A DNA stretch of 29,988 bases from DATMQA01 sp035566895 (GTDB lineage Bacteria; Verrucomicrobiota; Verrucomicrobiia; Limisphaerales; UBA8199), in assembly GCA_035566895.1 (NCBI GenBank), contig DATMQA010000056.1:1-29988 (forward strand), read 5' to 3'. The number at the start of each line of letters is the position of its first letter. Within the stretch, counting starts at the first letter, position 1. The notes under the pieces are model-generated. The model saw nothing but the letters and a program-made list of their open reading frames with translations, searched no databases and had not been told where the DNA came from. This document shows, piece by piece, positions 16,101 to 27,002 of this stretch. Both the position numbers and the translations under genes were made by a program.

Positions 16101-17024
16101 AACAAAATCAACGAAATCATCGGCAGCTTCAAAAAGAAGTTCGATGATCTCCAGATGCAGTACGACGAGGAAATCGAGCGGGCCGAATCCGGTGAAGGGG
16201 TCGATAGCGGGGTCATCAAGTCGGTCAAAGTCTATATCGCCTCCAAGCGCAAGCTCTCGGTCGGAGATAAAATGGCCGGCCGTCACGGCAATAAAGGCGT
16301 GGTCGCCAAAATCGTCGCGGAGGAAGATATGCCCTTCCTGGCGGATGGGACGCCCGTCGATATTGTTTTGAATCCGCTGGGGGTGCCCTCGCGCATGAAT
16401 GTCGGCCAGGTGTTGGAAACCCACCTTGGTTGGGCAGCCCGGCTCCTCGGCCTCAAGTTTGCCACCCCGGTCTTCGACGGCATCAAAGAGAAGGACATCC
16501 GCAATTACCTCAAAGAGGCCGGCGAGAAGCAGAAACAGGCCAGCGAAAAAGCCCTCATCGGCGAGAATGGCAAGACGATCCTTTACGATGGCCGCAGCGG
16601 CGAGCCCTTCGACCAGGAAATCGTCGTCGGCTTCATTTACATGATGAAGCTGGGCCACCTGGTGGCGGACAAAATCCACGCCCGCGCCGTCGGGCCCTAT
16701 TCGCTGGTCACCCAGCAACCGCTGGGGGGCAAGGCGCAGTACGGCGGCCAGCGTTTCGGCGAAATGGAAGTCTGGGCCATGGAAGCCTATGGGGCTGCCT
16801 ATACGCTCCAGGAATTGCTCACCGTCAAGTCTGACGACGTACAAGGCCGCACCCGCATTTACGAAAGCATCGTTAAAGGCGACAACAGCCTGGAGGCCGG
16901 CATTCCCGAGTCCTTCAACGTGCTTGTCAAAGAAATGCAATCCCTGGGTCTCGATGTGAAAGTGGGTTACTCCAATCCAGTGGACCAGCCACAACAACCC
17001 GCCACCGTCCTGGCTTCAGTATAA
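13128..17024 (+). CDS. rpoB: DNA-directed RNA polymerase subunit beta
   Basis: The second-largest RNA polymerase subunit; it forms one pincer and much of the active-site wall. At 1,298 residues it is close to the usual bacterial length. Landmarks are the N-terminal protrusion/lobe (INFGKIKEIIAPPNLIELQT), GTFVINGAERVIVSQLHRSP, and the rifampicin pocket (residues about 464-490, LSQFMDQINPLAELTHKRRL). Next come GFEVRDVHPSHYGRICPVET, the Mg/catalytic-loop region NVLVAFMPWNGYNFEDAILI, GDKMAGRHGNKGVV, and the C-terminal GGQRFGEMEVWAMEAYGAAY. Residues about 900-940 are a Lys/Glu-rich coiled-coil-like insert. rpoC begins 23 bases after its stop. Confidence 0.99.
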   Translation: MPSRATERINFGKIKEIIAPPNLIELQTNSYREFLQADLAPTKRKNLGLQAVFTEVFPIESYDGKCVLDFHSYEIGEPKLDWLECLREGLTYGAPLYVTFLLKEEKGTKEEKVFMGELPLMTPQGTFVINGAERVIVSQLHRSPGLAFEATIHPNGKTLHSFRIIPDRGSWYEAQFDTSDLLYVYLDRKKRRRKFLTTTFFRALAFLDGDTKAESKKDSVPRGTDEEILKLFYDVEELSIKEAEKREDLPNKVLIEDLVDQEKNLVVARAFEPLSKAVVKQIAELNLHKIKVVDTTADDGIVIKCMKKDPAKNEEEALKDIYRRLRPGDPPTAANARALIKRLFFDPKRYDLGRVGRYKINQKLGIKGGDSRILTKADLVAATKYLLRLKKGEGSLDDIDHLGSRRVRTVGELLANQCRVGLARTERLVKERMTLFDQGVESMSPQKLINPKALSAVIRDFFGRSQLSQFMDQINPLAELTHKRRLSALGPGGLSRDRAGFEVRDVHPSHYGRICPVETPEGPNIGLIASLATFARINDFGFLETPYRKVDGGKVSTHLDYLTADREETFVIAQANSPISERGSFSIDRVVCRGKGDFIDVEPARVDYMDVSPKQLVSVAASLIPFLEHDDANRALMGSNMQRQAVPLLVTEAPLVATGLEERVARDSRAVIVAEEAGKVASVNGNQIIITEDGKMPEGKKKLKNDPEKGVYVYPVRKFMRSNAATCINQKILVHKGETVKKGQVIADGPCTQGGELALGRNVLVAFMPWNGYNFEDAILISERIVKEDIFTSIHIDEFEVGARDTKLGPEEITRDIPNLGDEALKNLGPDGVIRVGAEVKPGDILVGKITPKSETELAPEERLLRAIFGEKAADVKDTSLKVPSGTYGIVMDVKVSAKKESDRESRATATEEKRHAKEVEEEYKKKMDELREQLTEALSNILLGEKIPLDVVNSETGEIIIPANRKITKTLLRKLALVYDRIEIDPSPIRNKINEIIGSFKKKFDDLQMQYDEEIERAESGEGVDSGVIKSVKVYIASKRKLSVGDKMAGRHGNKGVVAKIVAEEDMPFLADGTPVDIVLNPLGVPSRMNVGQVLETHLGWAARLLGLKFATPVFDGIKEKDIRNYLKEAGEKQKQASEKALIGENGKTILYDGRSGEPFDQEIVVGFIYMMKLGHLVADKIHARAVGPYSLVTQQPLGGKAQYGGQRFGEMEVWAMEAYGAAYTLQELLTVKSDDVQGRTRIYESIVKGDNSLEAGIPESFNVLVKEMQSLGLDVKVGYSNPVDQPQQPATVLASV

Positions 17025-17047
17025 CTCCACTACTCTGTTTCTGTTTT

Positions 17048-21193
<4,146 letters not shown>

Positions 21194-21237
21194 AGCGACG
21201 GAGCTCCGAGCTCCGGCTCGGCAACCAAATCAAAAAA

Positions 21238-21267
21238 GAGCATCCGGCAACCCCGGATGCTCTTTTT
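21238..21267 (+). terminator. Intrinsic terminator of rpoBC operon
   Basis: GAGCATCCGG-CAACC-CCGGATGCTC is a perfect 10-bp stem followed by TTTTT and preceded by AAAAAA, so it could also work from the opposite strand. Confidence 0.95.
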
Positions 21268-21282
21268 GTTTCCAGGTTCGCA

Positions 21283-21357
21283 AAGTAACCCATGTAACCA
21301 TGTAACTTTTTTAACCCAATTAACTCAATTAACTCATTTAACCCCTTTAACCTCCTT
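21283..21357. repeat. 9-bp-period array (TTAACTCAA words)
   Basis: About eight degenerate units (TAACCCATG, TAACCATG, TAACTTTTT, TAACCCAAT, TAACTCAAT, TAACTCATT, TAACCCCTT, TAACC) follow the rpoC terminator. Bases 21317-21344 match 1525-1552 perfectly in inverted orientation. Confidence 0.9.
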
Positions 21358-21387
21358 GGTCGCGCTGTGAACATCGTGTTCATAACC

Positions 21388-21396
21388 TGTGGATAA
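21388..21396 (-). promoter_or_regulatory. Single DnaA-box consensus
   Basis: TGTGGATAA is the exact reverse complement of the DnaA box TTATCCACA. It is isolated, so it is probably chance or a DnaA-responsive site rather than an origin. The rest of 21358-21567 shows no gene. Confidence 0.3.
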
Positions 21397-21567
21397 AATT
21401 GGATAAGTCGTCCTCGCTTTTTCAATCGTTCCTGGCGCATCATCGATTCCGTTCTCCAGGTTTTTTTTGGGAGTTCGGTTTTCCGCAGGGGCTGCTTTGT
21501 TGTTTTGCTTGCTTCAGACCGAGGTCGGGTGCGGACAAAACAAATTCGACCGGGCTGGGATTCTGTT

Positions 21568-21774
21568 ATGCGCGTGCTGCTTCGCAATGCCACAACCGGG
21601 CTTTACTTTCGTGAGCCCCTCGATTGGACCGCTGAAACCGAGAAGGCACAGAGCTTCAAACACAGCGCCGAGGCGATGAATCTTGCCCGGCAACACTCCG
21701 TTCGCGAGGCAGAGGTGGTCCTGGCCTTCGACGAGTCCCGTTACGCCGTGGCCTTGCCACTGCCCTCCCTCTAG
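21568..21774 (+). CDS. Small conserved hypothetical protein
   Basis: The 68-residue product starts MRVLLRNATTGLYFREPLDW at ATG 21568; a longer open frame exists upstream but looks non-coding. The sequence continues AEAMNLARQHSVREAEVVLA FDESRYAVALPLPSL. I remember short proteins of this shape (a GLYF motif, a central helix, then EVVLAFD) from verrucomicrobial genomes, with no known function. No signal peptide, membrane segment or catalytic motif is visible. It stands alone after the polymerase operon. Confidence 0.6.
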   Translation: MRVLLRNATTGLYFREPLDWTAETEKAQSFKHSAEAMNLARQHSVREAEVVLAFDESRYAVALPLPSL

Positions 21775-21806
21775 CAGATGGGCGCGATCAGTCTCAAAAG
21801 CATACA

Positions 21807-22334
21807 TCAGGTTTCATCGCCATCTGGCGGAAAGATCGGCCGGAACGGCGGACTATCCAGCTTCCTTTCCTTCTCCAAAGAATCACGTGAACACCAGTCC
21901 AAAGTAGCCTGCTCCGATACGCCTTCCAATGTCGTATCCAGATCAAGCTGTTCCGGGTCTGTGAGTATGACCCAGAATAAATGGACGACTGATATCGGCC
22001 CTTTCCCGCGCTTCACCGATTCATATGGCCGCGTGCACTTGCAGACGGCAAACGTCTCGGTTTTGACCCGGCGTATCCACCAGCGTTTTCTGCGTGCCAG
22101 GCGCCGGAAGAACCAATGTAATTTTTTTCGCCGGCCTCCCAGAGGTAATTCCTCGTCTTCGGAAAAGCGGATCTTGTGCACGCGGCTGACCCATAGCCAG
22201 CCGCAATTTTTGCAACGGCGGCCGACCTGCTTGTAGAATCTGTACAGACTCCACCAAATTACAAAGATTAGAACCGCCGCAGCCGTACCTGCCCAAAACG
22301 TATGGCGCAGGAAAAAAACGTGTAGCACATTCAT
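21807..22334 (-). CDS. Hypothetical membrane-anchored protein
   Basis: A 175-residue protein with one N-terminal transmembrane segment (about residues 10-31, TFWAGTAAAVLIFVIWWSLY) followed by a CxxC motif (RRCKNCGWLWV, C41 and C44) and a strongly basic stretch (RRKKLHWFFRRLARRKRWWI). A further Cys pair (CKC) lies at about residues 98-100, so a small metal-binding knuckle is possible but unproven. The C-terminal third is acidic. I do not recognise a family. It lies convergent to the small plus-strand gene ending at 21774, with 32 bases between stops. Confidence 0.5.
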   Translation of the reverse strand: MNVLHVFFLRHTFWAGTAAAVLIFVIWWSLYRFYKQVGRRCKNCGWLWVSRVHKIRFSEDEELPLGGRRKKLHWFFRRLARRKRWWIRRVKTETFAVCKCTRPYESVKRGKGPISVVHLFWVILTDPEQLDLDTTLEGVSEQATLDWCSRDSLEKERKLDSPPFRPIFPPDGDET

Positions 22335-22629
22335 AAACGACGGTTCCGGCGCAATTGTACCTCGCTTGAAGCGCTTTTCCCACCCCCCTCGAACTCACGC
22401 CGGGCTTCGATCGTCGGTTGCAGCTTGTAAAACATGATATTATTTACCGTGTTAGAGCTTTGGGCCACGCGGCTCCAGCCTTCAGGCGCACCAACTTCTG
22501 ACACTTTTCCGTGCGCGCCCGAGCGCCGGCAAACCGGAACGCCCAGGCGCGCACGAACATTCGTCACCGCAGCATTTCATGCTCGGTGCAGTCGGCGGCA
22601 GGAAGGCTGCCGCCGGCCCGAACAGGGCG
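22335..22629. other. Intergenic region with one hairpin
   Basis: No convincing gene. CGGCGGCAG (22593-22601) pairs with CTGCCGCCG (22607-22615) in a perfect 9-bp stem, 15 bases beyond the stop of the minus-strand PEP-CTERM gene. It may help end that transcript, but there is no T-run. Confidence 0.55.
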
Positions 22630-23220
22630 CTAGCTGCGCGCGACCTGCCGGCGCCACTTGAGGGCCAGCAGCAATCCGCCGGCTAGAGCGGTAAATGCAA
22701 AGCTTGCCGGCTCGGGAATGTCGCTGATGATCTGGTAGGTCACGGGGCCTACGCCACTGGGAGGATCGCCTGGCAGACCTGACCCCGGCGGAGGGGCCCA
22801 AACAGCACCATTGTTTCCCTCCGGGCCGACTTCGTTCAAGCTTATGGCGCCAGTCACAGGTTGAGGCAGCACGGGCACGTCAGCCAAATCAAGGCGTTCG
22901 TTTGCCTCAGCGTCCGAGAAAAAGAACACCTGGTTATGGTTAGCTCCACCGAACCGAACTAAGTCAGAAAGCACGAGCCCAGTCGAGTTGGTTGGCTCGA
23001 GGAGCAGGACATCGCCCGGAGCGACCGGGAACGGCAGCATGTAACTCAAGGTGGCCATGCCCGAGACCGGCTCAACGGCGATGGTGCTCGGCAGCGGACC
23101 GCCTGGGCCGGAGCCTTTGCCATTCTCGTCAAAGCTGAAGACGATTTGACCGAGGGTTGTTGTCGCGCACAGTGCTGAGGCGACGCCGAATGCGAACAGA
23201 ACTTTTGCTGATTTTGTCAT
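22630..23220 (-). CDS. PEP-CTERM sorting domain protein
   Basis: The start is MTKSAKVLFAFGVASALCAT at 23220, with GGAG seven bases upstream; an upstream in-frame start at 23280 lacks this. The 196-residue product has an N-terminal signal peptide (residues about 5-24), an extracytoplasmic domain (about 25-165) with no motif I recognise, and a C-terminal PEP-CTERM tail. That tail is the motif IPEPASFAF, a hydrophobic helix (about 172-186), then a basic KWRRQ cluster. Such proteins are exported, processed by exosortase and typically linked to exopolysaccharide or biofilm matrix in verrucomicrobia and others. No exosortase gene is nearby. Confidence 0.85.
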   Translation of the reverse strand: MTKSAKVLFAFGVASALCATTTLGQIVFSFDENGKGSGPGGPLPSTIAVEPVSGMATLSYMLPFPVAPGDVLLLEPTNSTGLVLSDLVRFGGANHNQVFFFSDAEANERLDLADVPVLPQPVTGAISLNEVGPEGNNGAVWAPPPGSGLPGDPPSGVGPVTYQIISDIPEPASFAFTALAGGLLLALKWRRQVARS

Positions 23221-23467
23221 AGGAATACTCCGTTTTTGTGGATTGATGGGCGCGGGTTGCTCCCACAGACGCCTCAGCAAAAAGCTTTCAACATCCTAAG
23301 AGCGTGTGCACAATAATTCCATGCTCGTGCCCGTTGATGATCGCGGCCAGAGCCAACCCTCCTCCCAAACGCCAGACACCCTGAGTTGGGTGGTCACGAT
23401 GGATTATTGATTAAACCTCGATAGGAACCTGTTTCGGAGGCGCTGTCAAGAAGAATGATTGATGAAG
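23221..23467. other. Intergenic region before the insertion sequence
   Basis: Besides the PEP-CTERM gene's own leader I see no gene. It ends in the left target duplication of the insertion sequence. Confidence 0.5.
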
Positions 23468-23476
23468 CAATGCCTA
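23468..23476. repeat. Left 9-bp target-site duplication
   Basis: CAATGCCTA is identical to 25248-25256 and directly flanks the left inverted repeat. Confidence 0.9.
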
Positions 23477-23499
23477 GTGCGCGCGACAGATTTCTTCAG
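23477..23499 (+). repeat. Left terminal inverted repeat
   Basis: Matches the complement of 25225-25247 at 19 of 23 positions, the outer 12 being identical. Confidence 0.9.
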
Positions 23500-23531
23500 A
23501 TTCAAAATTTGCGCTGTTTTTTGTTGCTATA

Positions 23532-23549
23532 TATAGATATATATCTATA
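23532..23549. promoter_or_regulatory. 18-bp AT palindrome upstream of IS genes
   Basis: TATAGATAT/ATATCTATA is a perfect 18-bp palindrome ending 8 bases before the first IS gene. It could be an operator or an RNA hairpin limiting translation of the IS genes. Confidence 0.5.
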
Positions 23550-23557
23550 CTACACCC

Positions 23558-23914
23558 ATGAATACACTTCTTTCCCCTCAGACCCTCATCGAGCAGATCC
23601 TTCAGATCCAACGCATGGAACATGGTTCCCTCTCGATTATCCGCCCAGGACCTAACGGCCCCTATTACAGCCTCAACTCTTGGGAAAATGGCAAAAACTG
23701 CTGCCGTTATCTCCCCCAGCACAAAGTCCCGGAGGTCAAACAGGCCATTGAGGGTTACCACAAATACCGGCAGCTCACCGAGCAGTACGCTCAGCAAGTC
23801 ATCGAACAAACCCGCGCCCGGTTGAACATCGGCGTTAAAAAAAAGCCCCGGCCCAACCCAGCGAGCTCCCCCCGCAAATCCGCCTCGCCCAAGAGCAGGA
23901 AGTCCAGCACTTGA
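23558..23914 (+). CDS. IS accessory protein, DUF6788-like
   Basis: The 118-residue protein (MNTLLSPQTLIEQILQIQRM) has a short helical start and a small domain at about residues 20-60 (GSLSIIRPGPNGPYYSLNSW, with CCRYLPQHKVPEVKQAI). A helical stretch and a very basic Lys/Pro/Ser tail follow (KKKPRPNPASSPRKS). It resembles the DUF6788 family that I associate with insertion-sequence contexts; the basic tail suggests nucleic-acid contact. There is no Shine-Dalgarno sequence; the AT palindrome lies where one would be. Its stop overlaps the transposase start (TGATG), so the two are probably translationally coupled. Its function in transposition is not known to me. Confidence 0.75.
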   Translation: MNTLLSPQTLIEQILQIQRMEHGSLSIIRPGPNGPYYSLNSWENGKNCCRYLPQHKVPEVKQAIEGYHKYRQLTEQYAQQVIEQTRARLNIGVKKKPRPNPASSPRKSASPKSRKSST

Positions 23915-25224
23915 TGGCCCGGTTCCAAGCCGCCGAACTCAACGGTGTGGCCGTCCAGCAGTTGGAGGTGCTGGTGCGCACGGCCGTGTTCCAGTCGGCC
24001 AACCAAGTGGTCGCTTATCTGTTGCAGCAGGCCGCCGACCGTATCGACGCGGCTTACCAGCCCAAACCCGGCTGGCAGCGCAAGGCACGGGCGCCGCTCA
24101 CCCTCCATTGTATCTTTGGGTTCTTCACCCTGGAACGCGACTATTACTATCATCCGGGCAAGCAGCAGGGGCACTACCCGGCCGATGCGGCCTTGGGACT
24201 GGAAGGAGGCTGCACGCCCGCCCTGGCCCGGTTAGTGTGCTTGGAAGGAGCCGATGAAGCCAGCTACCAAAAGGCCCAGCAGCATTTGCAGGAGACCGGC
24301 GGCATCGAGCTTTCGGCCCGGCAGATTCAGCGGTTGGTCCAAAGCGTGGGTCCCGGCGCGCAAGCTTGGCAAGAACGCGAGGCGTTAGTGCCTCTGCCGG
24401 GCACCCAACCAGCGTCCATCATGTATGTCAGTGGTGACGCCTCGGGCGTGCCTATGCGCCAGGAGGAACTGGAAGGCCGGGCCGGCAAAGGTCCCGACGG
24501 CAAGGCCAAGACCCGCATGGCTAATCTGGGTTGCGTTTTCACCCAGCACCAAGTCGATGCGGAGGGGCATCCCCTACGTGATCCGGACTCGACCACCTAC
24601 GTGTCCACCCTGGGGCCGGTCGAGGAGTTTGGCCCGTTGTTGCGCCAGGAGGCTATCCGCCGGGGCCTGGCCTTGGCCACGTTCGTTGTGCTGCTCATCG
24701 ACGGAGCCGAGGGGTTGGCCAACATGGGCAGGCTCTGCTTTCCCACCGCAATCCAAATCGTGGACTTCTATCACGCGATGGAGCACGCCCGCAAAGTGCT
24801 GCAGGCCCTGCTGGGCAGCAAGGAGCATCCCGATTATAAGCGGCGGCTCGGACGTTGGGCTCGACAACTACTCCGGGATAAAGTCGAGCAACTCATCGCT
24901 GCCACACGCAAGGAATGTGCGGATACCGCCCGAGCCGAAGCGGTGGAAAAAGAACTGGGTTACTTCATCCGCAACGTGGAGCGCATGCAATATGGCACCT
25001 TCCGCAGCCGAGGTTTCTTTATCGGCTCGGGGGTCATCGAAGCTGGCTGCAAGACGATCATCGGTGCTCGCTGCAAACAGTCGGGCATGTTCTGGGGCGT
25101 GCCCGGGGCGCAAAACATCCTGGCTCTGCGCTGCATCAGCGCCAGCCGCCGACTCGATGATTTCTGGAAAATACGACTGAATACCCACGCCGCACGCAAT
25201 GATTGCCTGGCCCTTGCTGCTTAA
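23914..25224 (+). CDS. ISKra4 family transposase
   Basis: The 436-residue transposase cuts and joins the IS ends. I read the DDE-type triad as D175 (YVSGDASGVPM), D263 (VLLIDGAEGLANM) and E376 (GSGVIEAGCKTIIGARCKQS), with the family-typical FYHAMEHARKVL between them. The N-terminal part has a helical DNA-binding region and HCIFGFFTLERDYYY; the C-terminus is ISASRRLDDFW. Full length and all motifs intact suggest activity. I use ATG 23914, overlapping the previous gene's stop; a TTG at 23911 is also possible. The stop abuts the right inverted repeat at 25225. Confidence 0.93.
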   Translation: MARFQAAELNGVAVQQLEVLVRTAVFQSANQVVAYLLQQAADRIDAAYQPKPGWQRKARAPLTLHCIFGFFTLERDYYYHPGKQQGHYPADAALGLEGGCTPALARLVCLEGADEASYQKAQQHLQETGGIELSARQIQRLVQSVGPGAQAWQEREALVPLPGTQPASIMYVSGDASGVPMRQEELEGRAGKGPDGKAKTRMANLGCVFTQHQVDAEGHPLRDPDSTTYVSTLGPVEEFGPLLRQEAIRRGLALATFVVLLIDGAEGLANMGRLCFPTAIQIVDFYHAMEHARKVLQALLGSKEHPDYKRRLGRWARQLLRDKVEQLIAATRKECADTARAEAVEKELGYFIRNVERMQYGTFRSRGFFIGSGVIEAGCKTIIGARCKQSGMFWGVPGAQNILALRCISASRRLDDFWKIRLNTHAARNDCLALAA

Positions 25225-25247
25225 CCGAAGAATCTTGTCGCGCGCAC
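25225..25247 (-). repeat. Right terminal inverted repeat
   Basis: Begins directly after the transposase stop codon; pairs with 23477-23499 at 19 of 23 positions. Confidence 0.9.
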
Positions 25248-25256
25248 CAATGCCTA
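25248..25256. repeat. Right 9-bp target-site duplication
   Basis: CAATGCCTA, identical to 23468-23476. Confidence 0.9.
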
Positions 25257-25740
25257 CAGCGAGTCCAAGTTTACGCATTGGGCTATTTATGACCCGTTCT
25301 TTGCCGAAGCCGTCACTGCCCACAAGCGATTCGACGACCGATTGCCCAAGTCGCCCTCGTTTCCACATGTTGTTACACTTGGCCCGTTGGAGGGCTTCGT
25401 TCATCCATGCAGCTGCGATCAGGCCGCGCACCGGTTGTCACAGATGCCTCCGACTCACATTGCCGGGCTGCGTGCGGTTTTCCTGCTGGCCGGGCGACGC
25501 AAGCAAGAACGATCGTGGAACAGCAAACTCGCCTGCTACGGCTTTTACTGGCGCTCGTGCGTTTTCCTCTGCGCCCACCCGTTCGACTTGGGGCGACATA
25601 ACCTCGACTCCATCCGCGACCTCTACCTTAATGATGTTCTTGTGCATGAGGTTGCTCACCATGTTGACCGGCATCGCCGCGCTCCTTATGATAAGAAAGA
25701 GAGTTTTGCCTATGGGTTCGTCGAACAGCGACGCGACTAA
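25248..25740 (+). pseudogene. Zincin-like (HEVAHH) gene, 5' end broken
   Basis: The frame gives a protein-like sequence SKFTHWAIYDPFFAEAVTAH, GLRAVFLLAGRRKQERSW, CYGFYWRSCVFLCAHPFD, then VLVHEVAHHVDRHRRAPYDK and a short end FAYGFVEQRRD. HEVAHH (25645-25662) is an HExxH zinc-protease-type motif, with E residues downstream that could be the third ligand. There is no normal start: the frame is open back to the insertion sequence, and rejoining the flanks across the 9-bp duplication puts TGATGA stops just upstream. An ATG at 23455 lies in a different frame. So the gene is either truncated or carries an indel near its start. The stop lies within the attC-like element. I cannot name the family. Confidence 0.6.
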
Positions 25741-25828
25741 CTTACGCGCATACAGTGGACGCGCCGATTGCGTTTCTCCTACATGTCGCGTGTCATTGGC
25801 GGCGCGCCATTTACGCGCATTGTTAATC
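25735..25828 (+). other. Second attC-like folded site (candidate)
   Basis: GACTAAC (25735-25741) and GTTAATC (25822-25828) pair imperfectly (one mismatch). GCGC (25746-25749) pairs with 25815-25818. After short unpaired spacers, TGGACGCGCC (25756-25765) pairs with GGCGCGCCA (25801-25809) leaving one extrahelical A. Box, spacer, stem with a bulged base is the architecture of integron attC sites, though each box is one base off consensus. The upstream ORF stops inside it and the next ORF starts two bases after it. No integrase is seen. Confidence 0.45.
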
Positions 25829-25829
25829 A

Positions 25830-26390
25830 GTGAAGTCACGGAGCTTAATCATTAGTCGAACACCCGCTTACGAAGGCAGGGTTTTGGAGGTCACTTCGTC
25901 TGACGGGGCGTGTACACTTACAGTTGACTTGGCTATTATCGTAGCCCCGCTTTTCGGTGTTGATTGGCTTAAGCGCTTCCGAAGTGTAGTCGGGTACCGG
26001 CTCCTATTCCAAGAAGCAGACGGCATCGCTGCAGTCGCGGGGCCGACTTACCCGGACGTGGAGTTCTTTTCGCGGGATGGAGAGCGGAGAGGCCTGGCAC
26101 GCTGGGCCCGCTTTTCAGTGATCGGACGATTGGTTGTGGCAGACGAGAACGGCAAAGAGCTTGGGGCTGTGGACTACGGATTGAGACGCGACTGTCTTCT
26201 CTGTGCCAATGGTGAGGAGGTTGGCTCAATAAGGCGCAGCATAAGTCCTGGCACCCCAAAGTTTCTGCCGCCATCGAAGAGCCACCTTATCGATCGGTTT
26301 GAATACAACTACGACTGTACCGCTTCGTTCGATGACCGCTTATTGTTCACCTGGCTTGCAAGGCAAGCAGTTTCAAAGTTCGACACATGA
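25830..26390 (+). CDS. Hypothetical protein (possible cassette gene)
   Basis: A 186-residue protein from a GTG start at 25830, two bases beyond the attC-like element. It reads MKSRSLIISRTPAYEGRVLE, then LTVDLAIIVAPLFGVDWLKR FRSVVGYRLLFQEADG, VIGRLVVADENGKELG, and ends FTWLARQAVSKFDT. The pattern of short beta strands and few charged clusters suggests a compact soluble domain. No catalytic or membrane motif is visible and I do not recognise the family. Base composition is more AT-rich than the rpoBC block, consistent with transferred DNA. A later in-frame start cannot be excluded. It overlaps the first codons of the next broken gene. Confidence 0.5.
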   Translation: MKSRSLIISRTPAYEGRVLEVTSSDGACTLTVDLAIIVAPLFGVDWLKRFRSVVGYRLLFQEADGIAAVAGPTYPDVEFFSRDGERRGLARWARFSVIGRLVVADENGKELGAVDYGLRRDCLLCANGEEVGSIRRSISPGTPKFLPPSKSHLIDRFEYNYDCTASFDDRLLFTWLARQAVSKFDT

Positions 26391-27002
26391 AGCAGTTGGA
26401 ACCGTGGACTGGTCTGGCAGCCATGACACAGGAACTGGCGAACCAGAGCATTGCCAACGGAGGCAGCCGGTTCTGTCTGTCCCAACTCGTGAGAGAGTGG
26501 CGGCTGCCCCCCTTATTATACACGCAACGTTGTGGTTATCGGCCCCGGACAATGGGCAGCCAAGGGCAAAATCTTCACGGATTTTGTCAGCCGCATGAAG
26601 CAATTTGGCCCTCATGGCTTCCGCGCAGTTCTCTGGCACCAGGGCGAATCAGATGCCCGGCAGGCGAAGCCCGAATGCACGTTGCCAGGGAATCTTTACC
26701 GGCAGTATTTGGAACAACTGATCCGAGAGTCGTGCAAGCAAATCGGCTGGGATACCCCGTGGTTTGTGGCGCAGGTAAGTTATCACAATCCGACCGATAC
26801 AGGATCGCCCGACCTGCGTGCGGCACAGAAGGCCCTTTGGGATTCCGGCGCAGCCCTCCAAGGACCGGATACGGACATATTGACCGGCGACACGCGCGAG
26901 AAGAATGGACAGGGAGTCCATCTCAGTGGCAAGGGCTTGCGCGAGCACGGTCGAATGTGGGCTGGCAAGGTAGGCCCGTGGCTCGAACTGCAGATTCGGT
27001 AA
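26387..27002 (+). pseudogene. SASA/SGNH carbohydrate esterase remnant, frameshifted
   Basis: The clear part is 26532-27002: FGPHGFRAVLWHQGESDARQ, YLEQLIRESCKQIGWDTPWF VAQVSYHNP, SPDLRAAQKALWDSG and VHLSGKGLREHGRMWAGKVG. The WHQGESD block and the terminal VHLSxKGLRxHG are hallmarks of SASA (sialate O-acetylesterase-type) hydrolases, the latter carrying the catalytic His. The N-terminal half with the QSNM nucleophile region is absent. A stretch in another frame just before (IANGGSRFCLSQLVREWRLP) resembles the family's middle part and changes frame near a run of six C at 26507-26512. So the gene looks both truncated and frameshifted. Such enzymes deacetylate sugars; this copy is probably inactive. 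Confidence 0.65.

Larger units (their letters stand above)
23477..25247 (+). mobile_element. Complete ISKra4-like insertion sequence (1,771 bp)
   Basis: Terminal inverted repeats occupy 23477-23499 (starting GTGCGCGCGACAGATTT) and 25225-25247 (complement starting GTGCGCGCGACAAGATT), with 19 of 23 positions identical including the outer 12. A perfect 9-bp duplication, CAATGCCTA, flanks both ends. Inside are a palindrome, a small accessory ORF and a full-length transposase. The intact ends, identical duplications and open genes point to a fairly recent insertion. Confidence 0.92.

Noticed and set aside
15957..16997. 346-residue antisense open frame opposite rpoB
   Set aside because: Same shadow effect; no domain signature.
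21388..21396. Origin of replication
   Set aside because: Only a single DnaA-box consensus, with no box cluster, AT-rich unwinding region, dnaA or dnaN gene.
22331..22567. Short minus-strand frame upstream of the 175-residue membrane protein
   Set aside because: No ribosome binding site, no protein-like pattern; treated as intergenic.
25257..25855. Open frame overlapping the HEVAHH frame (Arg/Pro/Ser-rich, to 25855)
   Set aside because: Composition is typical of an off-frame translation; the HEVAHH frame has protein-like motifs instead.
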